This document shows positions 1 through 11,306 of a stretch of DNA of 64,000 bases, in pieces (the first letter of the stretch is position 1; the number at the start of each line of letters is the position of its first letter). The stretch comes from Flaveria trinervia (lineage: Eukaryota > Streptophyta > Magnoliopsida > Asterales > Asteraceae): NCBI GenBank assembly GCA_025506515.1, contig CM046444.1, positions 72,956,192 through 73,020,191 of the forward strand, written 5' to 3'. The translations under genes were made by a program, and so were the position numbers. The notes below the pieces were generated by a model. That model was not told where the DNA came from, did no database searches, and saw only the letters and a program-made list of their open reading frames with translations.

Positions 1-575
1 ACTGATTGTTTATTATTGCATGTTCTCCAACATGCCAAAGTAGCATCTGGTATGTAGACAGTGGGGGATCTATGCACATGACTGGGAACAACTTCTTCTT
101 CATGACTACTCTCAAGGAAAGAAGGGGTTTGTTTCTTTTGGCAATGATGCTAGGGGTTACATCATTGGAAATGGCTTTGTCTCCAATGGAGAAATAAAGT
201 TTGATGATGTTAATCATGTGGAAAATCTCAAGTACAATCTCTTGAGTGTCAATCAAATGTGTGATAAAGGCCATGTTGCTCTTTTCACCAGTCAGAACTG
301 TAGGATTCTCTCATCCAAAGTTCTGCATTTGATTGATAAGGTGTTGGATGATCATACTCTCCTGAGAGCCAACAGGACAGGAAGAGTGTATGCCTTAGAT
401 CTTTCCAAGAAAATAGATCTCAGAGGCAATCCTTGCCTATTTTCCAAAGCCTCTTCTCAAGATCTAAACTGTGGCACAGAAGGCTGGGTCATGTTAATTT
501 CAAAAACATGAATCAGCTTATCCACAATAGTTTAGTTAAAGGCTTACCAATAAAGGAGTTCCACTGTGATGAAAT
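1..575 (+). pseudogene. C0 pol, aspartic protease and GAG-pre-integrase segment
   Basis: The first reading frame has WYVDSGGSMHMTG at about 48-90, the active-site region of a copia retropepsin (canonical form DSGCS.HMTG, so Cys is replaced by Gly next to the catalytic DSG). A frameshift near 110-200 moves the reading to 218-511, where LKYNLLSVNQMCDKG is the end of the protease domain and the following residues match GAG-pre-integrase. The integrase N-terminal zinc-binding segment is split over two frames at about 470-600, ending in CLKGKQHK. The protease would cut Gag-Pol in the particle. Frameshifted, hence a pseudogene. Confidence 0.85.
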
Positions 576-1450
576 ATGCACTGCTGTTTAAAAGGAAAAC
601 AGCACAAAGTCTCATTCCCTCCTATTGAAGAGCCTAAGTCCACTGCCTGCTTGCAATTACTGCATATGGATCTATTTGGTCCTGTGAGAGTAATGAGCAT
701 GGCAAAGAAAAAATATTGTCTGGTAATTGTGGATGATTACTCCAGATTTGTATGGACTTTTTTTCTACATTCAAAGGATGAGGTTGCTCAGAAGATTATT
801 CACTTTGTGTTGTTTATTGAGAAGCGGTATTCCCTTCCAGTCAAGTGTATTAGGAGCGACAATGGAACTGAATTCAGAAACCATACACTTGATGACTTCT
901 ATCTTTCAAAGGGAATCAAAAGGCAGTTTAGCATACCAAGGACTCCAGAACAAAATGGAGTAGTGGAGAGAAAGAACAGGACCCTAATTGAAGCTGCAAG
1001 GTCCATGCTGGCTGACTCTGGTTGCCACTGACCTTTTGGGCTGAGGCTGTCAACACAGCTTGCTATGTGCAGAATAGAGTCTTAGTAAATCAGAGGTTGA
1101 TGAAGACTCCATATGAAGTTCTCCATCACTTGGCTCCTCTAATTTCATTTTTCAAAGCATTGGGTGTCCTTGTTTTATTCTCAAACAAAGGATCAACTCC
1201 ATAAATTTGATCCTAAGGTGGATGCAGGGTATTTTGTTGGTTATTCATCTACTTGCAAGGCATACAGAGTCTTCAACTGCAGAACAAAGATAGTTGAAGA
1301 AACTTTGCATGTAAAGTTTAATGAATCTCCTATGGACAAGATTCCACAAACCCTGAGAGTTGTTTGATTTGGACATACTGCAATATGTTCCTTATCAACC
1401 TCCAGCTGTTGCAGATCCTGTGGATAAATCATCTTCTGCAGCATGTCTTC
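576..1450 (+). pseudogene. C0 pol, integrase core
   Basis: The frame 576-1031 carries the catalytic triad: D in HMDLFGPV, D in RSDNGTEF and E in NGVVERKNRTLIEAARSML, with the PxxPEQNG signature between the last two. Integrase joins the cDNA to the host chromosome. The reading shifts at about 1020 to a second frame (TFWAEAVNTACYVQNRVLV) and again near 1164-1200 (KFDPKVDAGYFVGYSSTCKAYRVFN), the conserved C-terminal part before the linker to RT. Two frameshifts make a functional product unlikely. Confidence 0.88.
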
Positions 1451-1947
1451 CACCTGGTGGTATTGATGATGATGATGATGATAATATCAATACTCACCTC
1501 TTCATGTTTAGTGACCAACTGCTTGTGTCTGCTAAATTTGATGTTCCTGTAGCTTTAGCAGTTCCATCCACAACAAATGCTGATGAGATCTCTGATTCCT
1601 CTACATCTTTTGAGTTACCATCTAATTCTTGGTTTCAAGAGTCTGCATCAACATCTGCTGCTGCTGAAGGTCCTACAAACACTTGCACAGATCTTATTAT
1701 TTATCAAGAACTGAAGAATCACCCAATGTCTCAGATTATTGGTGATATCAATGCTGGTGTTTCAACAAGAAGTCAATTGTCTAACTTCTGCTTCTATGCT
1801 CTCTTCATCAGTGAGCTAGAGCCAAAGAACTACCATGTTGCTTTGAGAGACAATGGATGGGTTGAGCCATGCAGCTTGAGTTACTTCAGTTCAGGAAACA
1901 GCAAGTGTGGGAACTGGTTCCTCTTTCCCCAGGTAAGTGTGCAATAG
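1360..1947 (+). pseudogene. C0 pol, integrase-RT linker
   Basis: A low-complexity, Ser/Pro/Asp-rich stretch between integrase and RT. It includes a run of six Asp codons (GAT repeat, about 1466-1483) and ends in STRSQLSNFCFYALFISELEPKNYHVALRDNGW, the conserved sequence just before RT in copia elements of this kind (compare NxxALxDxGWIEAM in C1 and E2). It is a spacer without known enzymatic activity. The frame changes again into RT at about 1870-1945. Confidence 0.7.
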
Positions 1948-2822
1948 GCACTAAATGGGTGTTTAGGAATAAAACTGATGAAAATGGGCTTATTGTTAAG
2001 AACAAGGCTAGACTGGTTGTACAGGGATTTTCACAAGAAAAAGGTATTGACTATGATGAAACCTTTGCCCCTGTAGCCAGACTAGAGGCAATCAGATTGT
2101 TTTTAGCCTATGCCGCATTCCACAGTCTTAAAGTTTTTCAAATGGATGTCAAAAGTGCATTTTTATATGGTAAAATAAAAGAAGAAGTTTATGTGTGTCA
2201 ACCACCAGGTTTTGAGGATAATAAACATCCTGAATGGGTGTATAAACTTGATAAAGCTCTTTATGGGTTGAAACAAGCTCCTAGAGCCTGGTATGAGACA
2301 CTTTCCACTTTTATTCTTAAGAATAATTTCACTAGAGGCTCCATTGATAAAACTCTGTTTATTAAGAAGGTGGATCAGCATAAGCTACTTGTTCAGATTT
2401 ATGTTGATGATATCATTTTTGCATCCTCTGATCCTCAGTTGTGTGATGATTTTACAACATTAATGAAAAAGAGGTTGGAAATGAGTGCAATGGGAGAATT
2501 ACAGTTCTTTCTAGGCTTGCAAATTAAACAAAAGGCTGATGGAACCTTTATTCATGAGTCAAAATATACAAAAGATCTTTTGAATAAGTTTGATTTACAA
2601 AACTATAAGCCCTGTTCTACTCCCATGTGCAACACCACACAACTGGATGCTGATCAGAAAGGTAAAGCTGTTGATGAAACACTTTACAGATATATGATTG
2701 GGTCCTTGATGTATTTAACAGCTTCTAGACCAGATATGATGTTTGCTACATGTGTTTGTGCTAGATTTCAGGCTGCTCCTAAAGAGTCTCATTTGATTGC
2801 AGTCAAGAGAATCTTTAGATAG
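1869..2822 (+). pseudogene. C0 pol, reverse transcriptase
   Basis: A 317-codon frame matching copia RT: KWVFRNKTDENGLIVKNKARLVVQGF, DETFAPVARLEAIR, QMDVKSAFLYG (first catalytic Asp), LYGLKQAPRAWYE and IYVDDIIFASSD (the YVDD box at about 2400-2411). The domain is continuous and its catalytic motifs look intact. It ends at an in-frame TAG (2820-2822) where related elements read YLKGT, so RNase H is cut off by a single nonsense codon. Confidence 0.93.
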
Positions 2823-3338
2823 TTGCAAGGTACACAATCTCTGGGTTTATGGTATTCCACTGGACACTCTTGCAAATTAGTTGCTTTTTCAGATAGTGAC
2901 TATGCAGGGTGCAAGTTAACTAGAAAGTCAACTTCTAGTGGTTGTCTATTCCTAGGCAACTATTTGATTTCTTGGCAGAGTAAGAAACAAACATCTGTTG
3001 CTACATCAACTGCGGAGGCCGAGTACATTGCTGCTGCAAGTTGCACTTCTCAGGTACTCTGGCTTCAGAACCAACTTCTGGATTATGGCATTACAGAGAC
3101 TAAGACTCCATTATTAATGGATAGTGCTTCAGCTCTGTGTATTGTCAAAAATCCAGTCCAACACTCTAGGACCAAACATATAGAGATCAGACATCACTTT
3201 ATTAGGGATTGTTTTGAAAAAGGTCTGATTGATCCTAAGTTTGTGCCTAGTGCTGATGAGCTTGCAGATATTTTTACTAAGCCCTTCATAGTTCTACTTT
3301 CCAAAACCTTGTGTTACGGCTTGGTATGCTGCAGCTAG
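2823..3338 (+). pseudogene. C0 pol, RNase H
   Basis: This continues in the RT frame directly after the TAG. Motifs are AFSDSDYAGCKLTRKSTSSG (first Asp), SWQSKKQTSVATSTAEAEYIAAAS (catalytic Glu), LLMDSASALCIVKNP (Asp) and RTKHIEIRHHFIRD, then the ADIFTKPF terminus. RNase H removes the RNA strand during reverse transcription. The last residues after TKPF differ from the usual end, suggesting a small frame slip near 3290. Apart from the preceding stop the domain is well kept. Confidence 0.92.
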
Positions 3339-3344
3339 AATAAG

Positions 3345-4030
3345 TGACAACTACTGATGATTTCAGTAAAAAAATACTGGTGATCATTGGTAACCATGTC
3401 ACATATAAGTACTGATGAGTCCTTTCACCATCAGTAGTTTTTATAACTACTGACAGCTAAATGCATCACAAGTACTGAAATACTTTATCTGTTCTAAACT
3501 ACTGATGTAGTCACAACTACTGATGTAGTTACAACTACTGAAATCAGTACAAACAGATAAGTACTGACGTCCTATGAAACACCTAAAAAGCAGATGCAAA
3601 GTCTGATGAGTAAGTGTTGAGGACAGTATGAAACAGCTGAAAGGCTATGAATTGATGAAAACTACTGAAGATAAATTTCTCTTCAGTCGTTTCTACAACT
3701 GTTGTTTCATTCTAAACAACTGAAGCAAAACCATGTCTTGAGTAGTTTTTATAACTACTGATGACTAACACCAAGCTTTCAGCTGTTTACAACAACTGAT
3801 GACAAAACCACTGTCTTCAGTAGTTTCACAACTACTGATGACAAACACCAAGTCCTCAGTTGTTTCATCATCTGAAGTCAAAACCATGGTCTTCAGTAGT
3901 TTTCTAACTGCTGATGCCTAAAACCATGACTTCAGCTGTTTTAACGTCTTAAAGGGTAATACCATGTCAATAGTCGGTTTAAAACTACTGATGACTAACA
4001 CCACACCCGTCAGTCATTTTCTCACCCCTA
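3345..4030 (+). repeat. Degenerate ACTACTGA / CAGTAGTT word array between pol and the extra ORF
   Basis: There is no long reading frame. The stretch is made of imperfectly spaced words such as ACTACTGATGA, CAGTAGTTT and CAGCTGTTT (for example around 3350, 3410, 3435, 3510-3540, 3760, 3830, 3900 and 3985). Related words (CTGAAG, CAGCTGA, CAGTAGTT) fill the U3 part of the same element's LTR (7690-8160). The sharing suggests a common regulatory or structural role. It lies directly upstream of the TATA box at 4033. Confidence 0.75.
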
Positions 4031-4032
4031 CC

Positions 4033-4041
4033 CTATAAATA
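4033..4041 (+). promoter_or_regulatory. Internal TATA box ahead of the C0 extra ORF
   Basis: CTATAAATA sits in a pyrimidine-rich context and is followed after 60 bases by ATGGCG at 4101. The intervening CT-rich leader (4045-4100) looks like a short plant 5' UTR. Spacing and context match a class II promoter, so the extra ORF could be transcribed separately from the LTR transcript. Predicted from sequence only. Confidence 0.6.
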
Positions 4042-4100
4042 CCTGTCCTCTTCTCTAATGTTTCATTAGCCGTTATTTTCTGAACTTCTCTCTCTCAAAC

Positions 4101-7100
4101 ATGGCGACCATGAGTCTGAAACCACGACACAACTGCGTTGCTTACCTTACAAAGTCGGCTTTCTGAACAAATATGATAATGCCATTGACTTAATGGTGGA
4201 TTCCCCATATGGCACAGCCTTTCTCTTGAATCCAACCATTTACCCTGAATCCCTCAGTCAATTCTGGTCAAATGCTTTTGTTCATACTGATGAGTCTACC
4301 GGTTAGATCTCTGTTTGGTCCCTTATCAACCAGAAACCAGTGGTCGTTACAGCCGACATCATTCGTCAGGCATTACACTTACACGATTCCACCACTGTGA
4401 CTGCATACCCAAAGGGCATAACAGATATGTCCTTTATCAATCATGGGTATGAAGCTGATCTTCGAGCTACAACCGTTCTAAAGAAACATTTCCATGACGC
4501 TGAGAAAGTCATTTTTCACATGGTAAATGTCTGCTTAGCCTCCAAGACATCATCTTGGGATCAAATGTCATCCCAATGGCAACAGGTATTGTATTCTATT
4601 CTAGAACACCAACCGCTAATTTTTTCTGAAATTGTGTTTCTAGAAATAAAAATCTTGGCTCAGAAACCTGTGGCAAACCGATGGCCATTATATCCCAGGT
4701 TTCTGATGGCCATTATTTTGGATGAGTTAAAGTCTGACGGCTTTGTTGGCCTTGGAGTCCCAGCACCAGCTGTTTTGGCTGAGGTATACTCCAGGCACAA
4801 CTCAGACCCTACACTCAAAGAAGCTGCGCGAATGCTAAAACCCAAGCACAGGGAACCCACAGCTTCCTCCACCAGAACCAAAGTCCCCACTAAACCAAAA
4901 CCAAAACAACCCAAAACAGCTATTCAGGGAGATGAGTCCCCTGAAGATGCTCCTGCACCACCAACGCAGGATATACTTGCTGGCTTGAACCTCCCAGCAG
5001 TATCAGAGACTCTACCAGCCATAGCCGCTCAGGATTCCTCTCAAAAGGAGCCTGCAGCCACCACACAAGGGGTACCCACACATCTGGGATCTTCCTCACT
5101 TGAGGAGATTGCCATTGAAGAGCACCATCCTCCCCAGGTGCACACTGCTTCTACCCCATCTTCCCATGCAACCACCCCCCAAAGTCCAACATAATTATTG
5201 CAAACGTGCTGACTCAGTTGCATGCCTCTCCTCCTCCCCAACAACCATCCATAAAGGGGAGAACCACAGACATTGAGGAAGAGGATCACCATGTTTCTGA
5301 CAACCCACAGCACCGGGGTTTACAAACTCTATCTCCTGGTGTAGATTGGGAGATTAGAATATCTAGTGAGGCTGCCACCTCTTCTAAATCAGCACATGAT
5401 TAGAATGAGGCTGGTAACATTGCTAAGACCTCACTAGAGGCAACAGCTGATGAAGGACATAGTCCTGAGGCTGGAAGTCCCCAGTTCCAAGAAAAAAGGG
5501 CACATGCTAAAACTGGTCTACACCCAGTGCATGTAAATCCTGCTACAAGCAGGAGGTCAGATGATTCAGCTTCTGCTGATGATGACCTAGGCTTTTTCTA
5601 TGACGTTCTAGCCCACAACACCATCCTCAAGGCTGAGGTAAGCAGACTACAAGAACTGCTTGCCAAGAATTCTCAGGATGTAAGTCCATCTGCCCCCAGC
5701 AACCCACAGATGGCACCTTCCTTTGAAGGTTCCCCAAACACTTTACCCTCTCACTCCACTGAGCCTCCAGCTTCTGCTTTTGGCACTATCTCTCCGGGAC
5801 AGAACCCCATCACTCCCATCATCAATGACATTGTTTATAAAGCCATTGAGGAGAGGATTTCCTCAAGTCTACAACCACTCATTGATGATGCTGTGCACAA
5901 GAAACTTTCTGCGGTACAAACCCCTGTCTCCAATGCATCCAAAAATGGGGAGAGTACTGCAGTGAAAGAAAAGAAGAGAAAAAGAACTGAGGATGAGAAG
6001 GCACAATAGAAAACCCAGGAGTTGGAAAAAGAAAAGCAACAACAACTGATCACTTACAAAAGAAAGAAAAGTGCTGGTGATCAAGCTAGTGCTGAAGAAA
6101 AATCCTTGGAAGAGCTGGTAAAAGATGCAGATGACACACACAGCCGATCCATGGACAAAATCATTGAGCAACTCTTCAAGCAAGGCTTTGATACAGCCAC
6201 ATTAGACAGTGAGATCAGGAAGTTGGAAGTGGAGGAAATTCAAACCAGATAGGCTGGGTATGATGTACTGGAGAAAGAGAGATTGGAGATCATGATCCGA
6301 TTCAATGCCAAATACTTAGGAAGATCTTTGATGGAGATTCGTTCATGGACCAGAGATAGTATTCTGGCTATAGCCACCAGAATCTGTTTGTTTGAGCAAT
6401 TTCATAAGGGGATTATCATTGAAGCACTTGATGAGGCTGGGGCTGGAAAAAGGTTTGAAATGGCAAGACTTACAAAGGCCAAACTCACACCAAAATGCTT
6501 GAACAACCTTCCCAATCACCCACTCAAAAACAGCCTACCCCTCAAATCTCCAAACCAATCTCAAAGCCAAATCCAAACATCCTCAATCTTCAAAACCAAT
6601 TCCTTTACCAACCCAACCATCATCCAGTGATGCACCTAGAAGGAGGAGAAGGGTGCTGAGGATAGAAGAAGATGAAGAAGAAGAGGATGAAGATGATAGT
6701 CTGCCACTCTCTGCTGTTCTAAGGCTACCAGAACCCAGGAGTCAACCCATGATCACACCTGACTCTCAAAGGGAAATGGATAGAGTCAAGATAAAAGATG
6801 AAGAACAGCAGAAGCAGCACGATGAGCAACTACTGAGATGGTTGACAAGGAATTTCCTCAGTCATCATCTATACAAGCCATGAAAGGGCATGCTCAGAGG
6901 CTGTACACTCTCAGACACACATTTCAGTATCAAAAGGAGAGAGTGAGAGTTTGGCCAGACCCCAGGGTGAGTTCTAGAATCCATAAAAGAACTATTCCAC
7001 ACAGATACAATGGCCAGGTTAGAAAAACAATAGACTCTACCATCATGTTGGCCATTGTAGTCTCACCATGGGAAATAATTGATGAATTCAAGAAGGCTCA

Positions 7101-7413
7101 TCAATCAAAATTGACCCCTCAAGCCTTACTGGAAAACAAGATGATCAAAAAGGGGTTATTATATAAGAAGCTTGAAGACATTAAGAAGAATGAGCTCCAG
7201 TTACTCCTTGAGGGCACTCATCCTGATGAATTTGTCTACAAGGAGGTAACTACTGTGGAGTTGAAAAATGGCAGGACTGTGAAGTACTTATCTGAGTACT
7301 ATGGTCCAGAGTTCTTCTTTGAAGGAGGAGTAGAAGAACTCTCCAAGGAGGAACAAGTTGTTCTCCTTGAGGCCTATGTTCGAGAGTCATACAGACTTAT
7401 AATGGGGAAGTAA
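4101..7413 (+). pseudogene. C0 3' extra ORF (SIRE/Maximus-type, often labelled env-like)
   Basis: The start ATGGCGACCATG follows the TATA box. The N-terminal part (4101-4830) is a globular domain with SPYGTAFLLNPTIYPESLSQFW and VVVTADIIRQALHLHD, aligning with the pattern SPTIYDLHIRDFW...ITITAESVSRILRL of the E-family extra ORF on the other strand. Pro/Thr/Ser-rich linkers follow (4850-5500), then a Lys-rich patch KEKKRKRTEDEK (about 5968-6003) leading into a predicted coiled coil (6020-6250), an acidic block EEDEEEEDEDD (about 6657-6690) and a conserved C-terminal segment (6840-7413). Breaks: a frameshift near 4150, stops at 4304, 5192, 5401, 6007, 6250 and 6628, and a frame change near 6840. 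I see no transmembrane segment. Function unknown; similar ORFs are called envelope-like in SIRE1. Confidence 0.72.
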
Positions 7414-7618
7414 ATCTCATGAATGGGATAACAACTCTGTGTCCAGTTCCCCAAAACAGAGTTCCCATTCATACATTGCCAAACAGATCTCTGAGATTTC
7501 TTCCCAGGCCAGAGCTTATATGGGTCATCTTCTCTACTGATCAAGAAGGAAAAAGACCAACCATTTTGCCAACAATAAGTGGGAAAATAAATCAATTAGA
7601 GGTTTTGGCTGCATTGGT

Positions 7619-7630
7619 TTAGGGGGAGTT
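7619..7630 (+). promoter_or_regulatory. C0 polypurine tract
   Basis: TTAGGGGGAGTT lies immediately before the TG of the 3' LTR. This is the plus-strand primer position in LTR retrotransposons and supports the element orientation. Confidence 0.85.
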
Positions 7631-8433
7631 TGTTGGACCAAAAGAACCAATGAGCCAAGATCAGAAAACCTCTAAGTCCCACATGATATCACAACAACTG
7701 TTGAAGGCTTCATCAGCAGTTCGACAAGTGCTGAAAACTCCAACAGCTGAAGAACAAAAGTGCTGAAGCTGAAGACCAAGTACTGAAGTACAACAGCTGA
7801 AGAGTCTACAAGTGCTGAAGATCAACAACTGGTGTACAAAGTCTGAAGACAAAGACTGAAGACATCAGCTGATGATATCTACTGAAGTCATCAGCTGATG
7901 AAACGTCTGAAGTTCAAGTCTGAAGACCAAGTACTGAAGTTTCAGTAGTTTGTCACAACTGCTGAAGAGTACTTCTTCAGTAGTTGTGATATCAGTAATT
8001 TTATGTTTTTACTTTGAGTAGTTTGTAAAACGACTGAAGAGCTTGTTCTTCAGTCGTTGTAGTATAGTAGTTTTATGTTTTTCAGTAGTTATAGTAATTG
8101 ATAACACTTAGTATTTTTGTAAGAAGATGTCAGCTGTTTTGACATCTTCAGTAGTTGTGTTTCAGTTGGAATAATTCTGTTAGATGTCACTATCAAGTGA
8201 CATCAGCAGACGTCACATCTCTTATATAAGAGGTGTCGACCTAATTGTAATTGTGACATTTCGTTACCACGAAAGCGAATATTGAATGAAATATATTTGC
8301 AGAATTCTCTCTATCTATAACCGTTTTTGTTCTTCATTGAATATCTTTTCGTTCTTGTGAATTGGCTAATTCAGTGTTAGAATTCCGCTGCTATACTCTC
8401 CAATCAATCAAACGTAGATCACTGATCCTAACA
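7631..8433 (+). repeat. C0 3' LTR
   Basis: It runs from TGTTGGACC to GATCCTAACA, 803 bases, with TG...CA ends and a polypurine tract before it. The U3 (7690-8160) is packed with CTGAAG, CAGCTGA and CAGTAGTT words. A TATA box (TATATAAG) is at 8223-8230, so transcription would start at about 8250. There is no coding content. The partner LTR is outside the window. Confidence 0.88.
8223..8230 (+). promoter_or_regulatory. TATA box of the C0 LTR
   Basis: TATATAAG in CTTATATAAGAGG follows the CTGAAG/CAGTAGTT word array, paralleling the internal module at 3345-4041 (word array, then TATA). It is the likely core promoter for the C0 genomic RNA. Confidence 0.6.
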
Positions 8434-9475
8434 AAAGTTACCCTCGTAAGGATACCAAAGCACTAAAGCTGGTGTACCTTTGAGATTCCTGAATATCATT
8501 TTGATAGCAATTAAGTGTGATTTTTTCGGGTCTGATTGGTACCTAGCACAAACACAAACAACATACATAATGTCCGGTCTAGATGCAGTAAGATACATCA
8601 AAGAACAAATCATTGATCTTTATAGCATTTGGTTAATAGATTTTCCTTTTGGATCAGGTTCAATCTTAGTGTTAACATCTGCTGGAGTTCGTATGGACTG
8701 ACAGTCTTGCAACTTAAATTTCTTCAAGAGCTTGTCAACAAACTTCTCTTGATTGATAAAAACTCCATCATTAGTTTGCTTGACTTGAAGTCCAAAAAAA
8801 AGTTAATCTCTCCCATAGAACTCATTCGGAACCAAGATTTCATGATTTCTTCAAATTCATTGCACAATTTTGGACTGGTAGCACCAAATATGATATCATG
8901 AACGTACACTTGTACACGTAAGTGATCATCATTTTCTTCCCTTATGAATAAAGTTGGATCAATTTTCCCTCTTGTGTATCCATGTTGGATTAAGTGTTGT
9001 GATAATGTCTCATACCAAATTCTAGGGGCTTGATGAAGTCCATATGAAACTTTACTCAACTTATATACTCGATGTGGAAATTCTACATCCTCAAAGCCTA
9101 GAGGTTGCTTCACAAACACATTGACAGTGATTGGACCATATAGAAATGCACCCTTTACATCCATTTGATACACCTTAAATTTCATGAATGAAGCATAGGC
9201 CAGGAAAACTGGAATGGATTCAAGTCTTGCAACTGGTGCAAACACTTCATCATAATCTATCCCTTATTCCTCTGTGTATCCTTGTGCAACAAGTCTTGCT
9301 TTGTTCCTTATTACAACACCACAATCATCAGTCTTATTTCTAAACAACCATTTCATGCCTATAATATTTTCTCCTTTCGGTAAATCCACTAAATTCCACA
9401 CTTCTTGTTTGTGAAATTAAAGTAATTCTTCTTGCATGGCTTCTATCCAACCATTGTCCTTTAATGCTTCGGTAA
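8434..9475 (-). pseudogene. C1 copia RT fragment, first duplicated copy
   Basis: The minus strand encodes copia RT motifs: MFAPVARLESIPVFLAYASF, QMDVKGAFLYG, SYGLHQAPRIWYETL and VYVHDIIFGATSP (the YVDD box reads YVHD, losing the first catalytic Asp), then MYLTASRPDIMYVVCVCARYQS. It is colinear with 21064-22099 at high identity. On the left it is cut by the C0 insertion, on the right by the gypsy LTR at 9476. Frameshifts and stops are present. It is the host sequence into which both C0 and G2 are inserted. Confidence 0.88.
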
Positions 9476-10109
9476 TGTAACACCCGGTTATTATTTTAAA
9501 AGAAGAATAGGAAATGAAGAATAAAAGTAGGAAATGCAATTTAACCCAAGTTGAGGGTTAAATGAGTCAAAAGGACAAAAGTACAAAAGTTGGTGTAAAG
9601 GTGGGCATGGCCGCCCACCCTCACTTCCCATCACCTTTTTCATTCGGTTAGAGAGAGAGAGAGAGAGTAGAAAACTCTCGGATTGAAGAAGAAGAAGAAG
9701 AAGAAGAGGTTGAATTCAAGGTAAGAATTCAAAGTTTCTAAGTGTTCATGTTGGGGTTTTGTCTCGGTTATGTGCTTATGTGCTTGTGTGTGTTCGTGTG
9801 TGTGTGTTTTGTGGGTTTCTAGGTGTTTGAACTCATTTGCATACGGGTTAGAAGGAAGATACACCCAAAGTTGCACCAGCTGAGTTTCTAGACCCTGGTT
9901 TCACTTGTTTTAAACTCTCTTTGGGGCTGAAAATGTATTTAAACAATTTTGCAATGTTTATGTATGTATACACGTATGTATTATGCACGTTTGATGATGT
10001 TCCTTAGATGTTTATAGGTTGTTCATGCTTAGAATAGCCTTGGTAAGCTTAGAACAAATAGGCTTGATGTTTGGGTTCGAAAATATCCTAGAAATATGTT
10101 GAGCAGAAG

Positions 10110-10475
10110 GTTCATGCGCCTAAATAAGGCTCATGCGCCTCGAATTGCCTTAGAAATGTTTAAGTGTAACTCATGCGCCTAAACAGTGGTTGAAGCGCCT
10201 AGAATTTGTAATCGGATGACTAAGTGTAGGGTCATGCGCCCCAATAGTGTCAATGCGTCTGAATAGCCCATGCACCTAAGTATGCCCAACCGCCCAAATC
10301 CCATGTGCCTAAGTGTCCATGCGTCCGAATGGACCATACGCCCGAATAGTATCCATGCGCCTGATTAGCTCATGCACCTAAGTGTTAAAACGGTTAAGTG
10401 TTGGCTGATGCGCCTACATAGTAATGAAACGCCCAAACAAGCCTCATGCGCCCAAATAGTGTTGGTGCGCCTAAA
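10110..10475 (+). repeat. CATGCGCC degenerate word array in gypsy LTR
   Basis: The octamer CATGCGCC and one-base variants (CATGCACC, CATGCGTC, CATACGCC, AATGCGTC) recur roughly every 15-30 bases, usually followed by TAA or GAAT. The array is conserved in the LTRs at 22727-23096 and 59203-59550. Short minus-strand frames here are periodic artefacts. Confidence 0.8.
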
Positions 10476-11301
10476 CACTTAAAATTTATTATGAAATTTT
10501 TTGGAGTTTGTGCTATTAAGGTTTTGACTGAGGTTTGACTAGGGCCTATTAATGTTTGGTTTCATGCATGATTATGATTGTTTTATGATTGTTCCATATT
10601 ATTATTATTACTATTAGTGTATTACTTTACGTGGTGTGTTTATTATCGTAACATAAAGTATTAATAATAATAATAAAGAGAAAGAGCAATGAAGAAGAGA
10701 AGTGGAACCAATTTAAAATGTTAACAAGTCTTGCAAGCTTATAGGAGGTGCACGACCATGTTGTCGTTAGCTCAATTGTGATGCGGGTTAGCTACCCTAT
10801 GATGCACACAGGGCCAGTCAATTGAGATTGGCGGACTATTGCAGCGTACCCTAGGTGGCTGGGCCAGCCCTGTATACAGTATTTAGTGCCCCTTGACGGA
10901 ATAAAGGGCCCAACACCATTTACCCCACGCATATAGTTTAGGGTGTTGCTCATTGGTCAACATAGATGGTGAAAGATAAAGATAAAAGAGTATAGAGTAA
11001 ACAAGGCATACAGTAAAGAGAAGAAGAATTACCTAATTGTATAGTTAATGTGTGCTCACGTATAAAGAGATGTAATTTCATAAAAAGAGTATTTTCATAT
11101 ATATACCTTACAAAAAGTATTTTACTACTTTTAAAACTAGAACTTACTCAGCAACGCTGACTTTTATACATTTTCAGTTGGCAGGTAATTATTGCTGAGG
11201 ATGGCATGAGGGTGAAACTACTCGGCAGGGAAAGACTCACATCCATTCATACTTATTATTGTTGTTTTTTTGTAATGCAATTAAACAATTCTTTTGTATT
11301 C

Positions 11302-11306
11302 GGTTA
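11302..11306 (+). repeat. Target duplication of C3, left copy
   Basis: GGTTA precedes the C3 LTR; the right copy at 19364-19368 reads CGTTA (one mismatch). The uninterrupted site is visible in the G1 3' LTR near 60405-60412 (CGGTTAAACAAT). Confidence 0.75.

Larger units (their letters stand above)
1..8433 (+). mobile_element. C0: Ty1/copia LTR retrotransposon with 3' extra ORF (5' part outside window)
   Basis: In order on the + strand: protease, GAG-pre-integrase, integrase, reverse transcriptase, RNase H, a repeat-rich spacer with a TATA box, a long 3' extra ORF, a purine tract and a TG...CA 3' LTR. The integrase-RT-RNase H order is diagnostic of Ty1/copia, and an extra ORF after RNase H is known from the SIRE/Maximus lineage. 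The 5' LTR, gag and primer site lie before base 1. It is inserted in C1 copia sequence: the bases after the LTR (from 8434) continue RT homology that is uninterrupted at 21064. Coding parts carry several stops and frameshifts, so it is not autonomous as written. Confidence 0.93.
9476..11306 (+). repeat. G2 5' LTR, first part
   Basis: The LTR begins TGTAACACCCGG. It contains a (GA)n run near 9650-9668, a (GAA)n run near 9684-9711 (short Phe-rich minus-strand frames here are artefacts), the CATGCGCC word array (10110-10475) and an A/T-rich end. It is closer to the LTR at 22100 than to the 3' LTR at 58582: the first 60 bases share several variants absent from the latter. It is cut at 11306 by the C3 insertion. 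Confidence 0.87.

Noticed and set aside
9640..9876. Minus-strand frame with a Phe run, also at 22272 and 58672
   Set aside because: Produced by (GAA)n and (GA)n microsatellites in the gypsy LTR.
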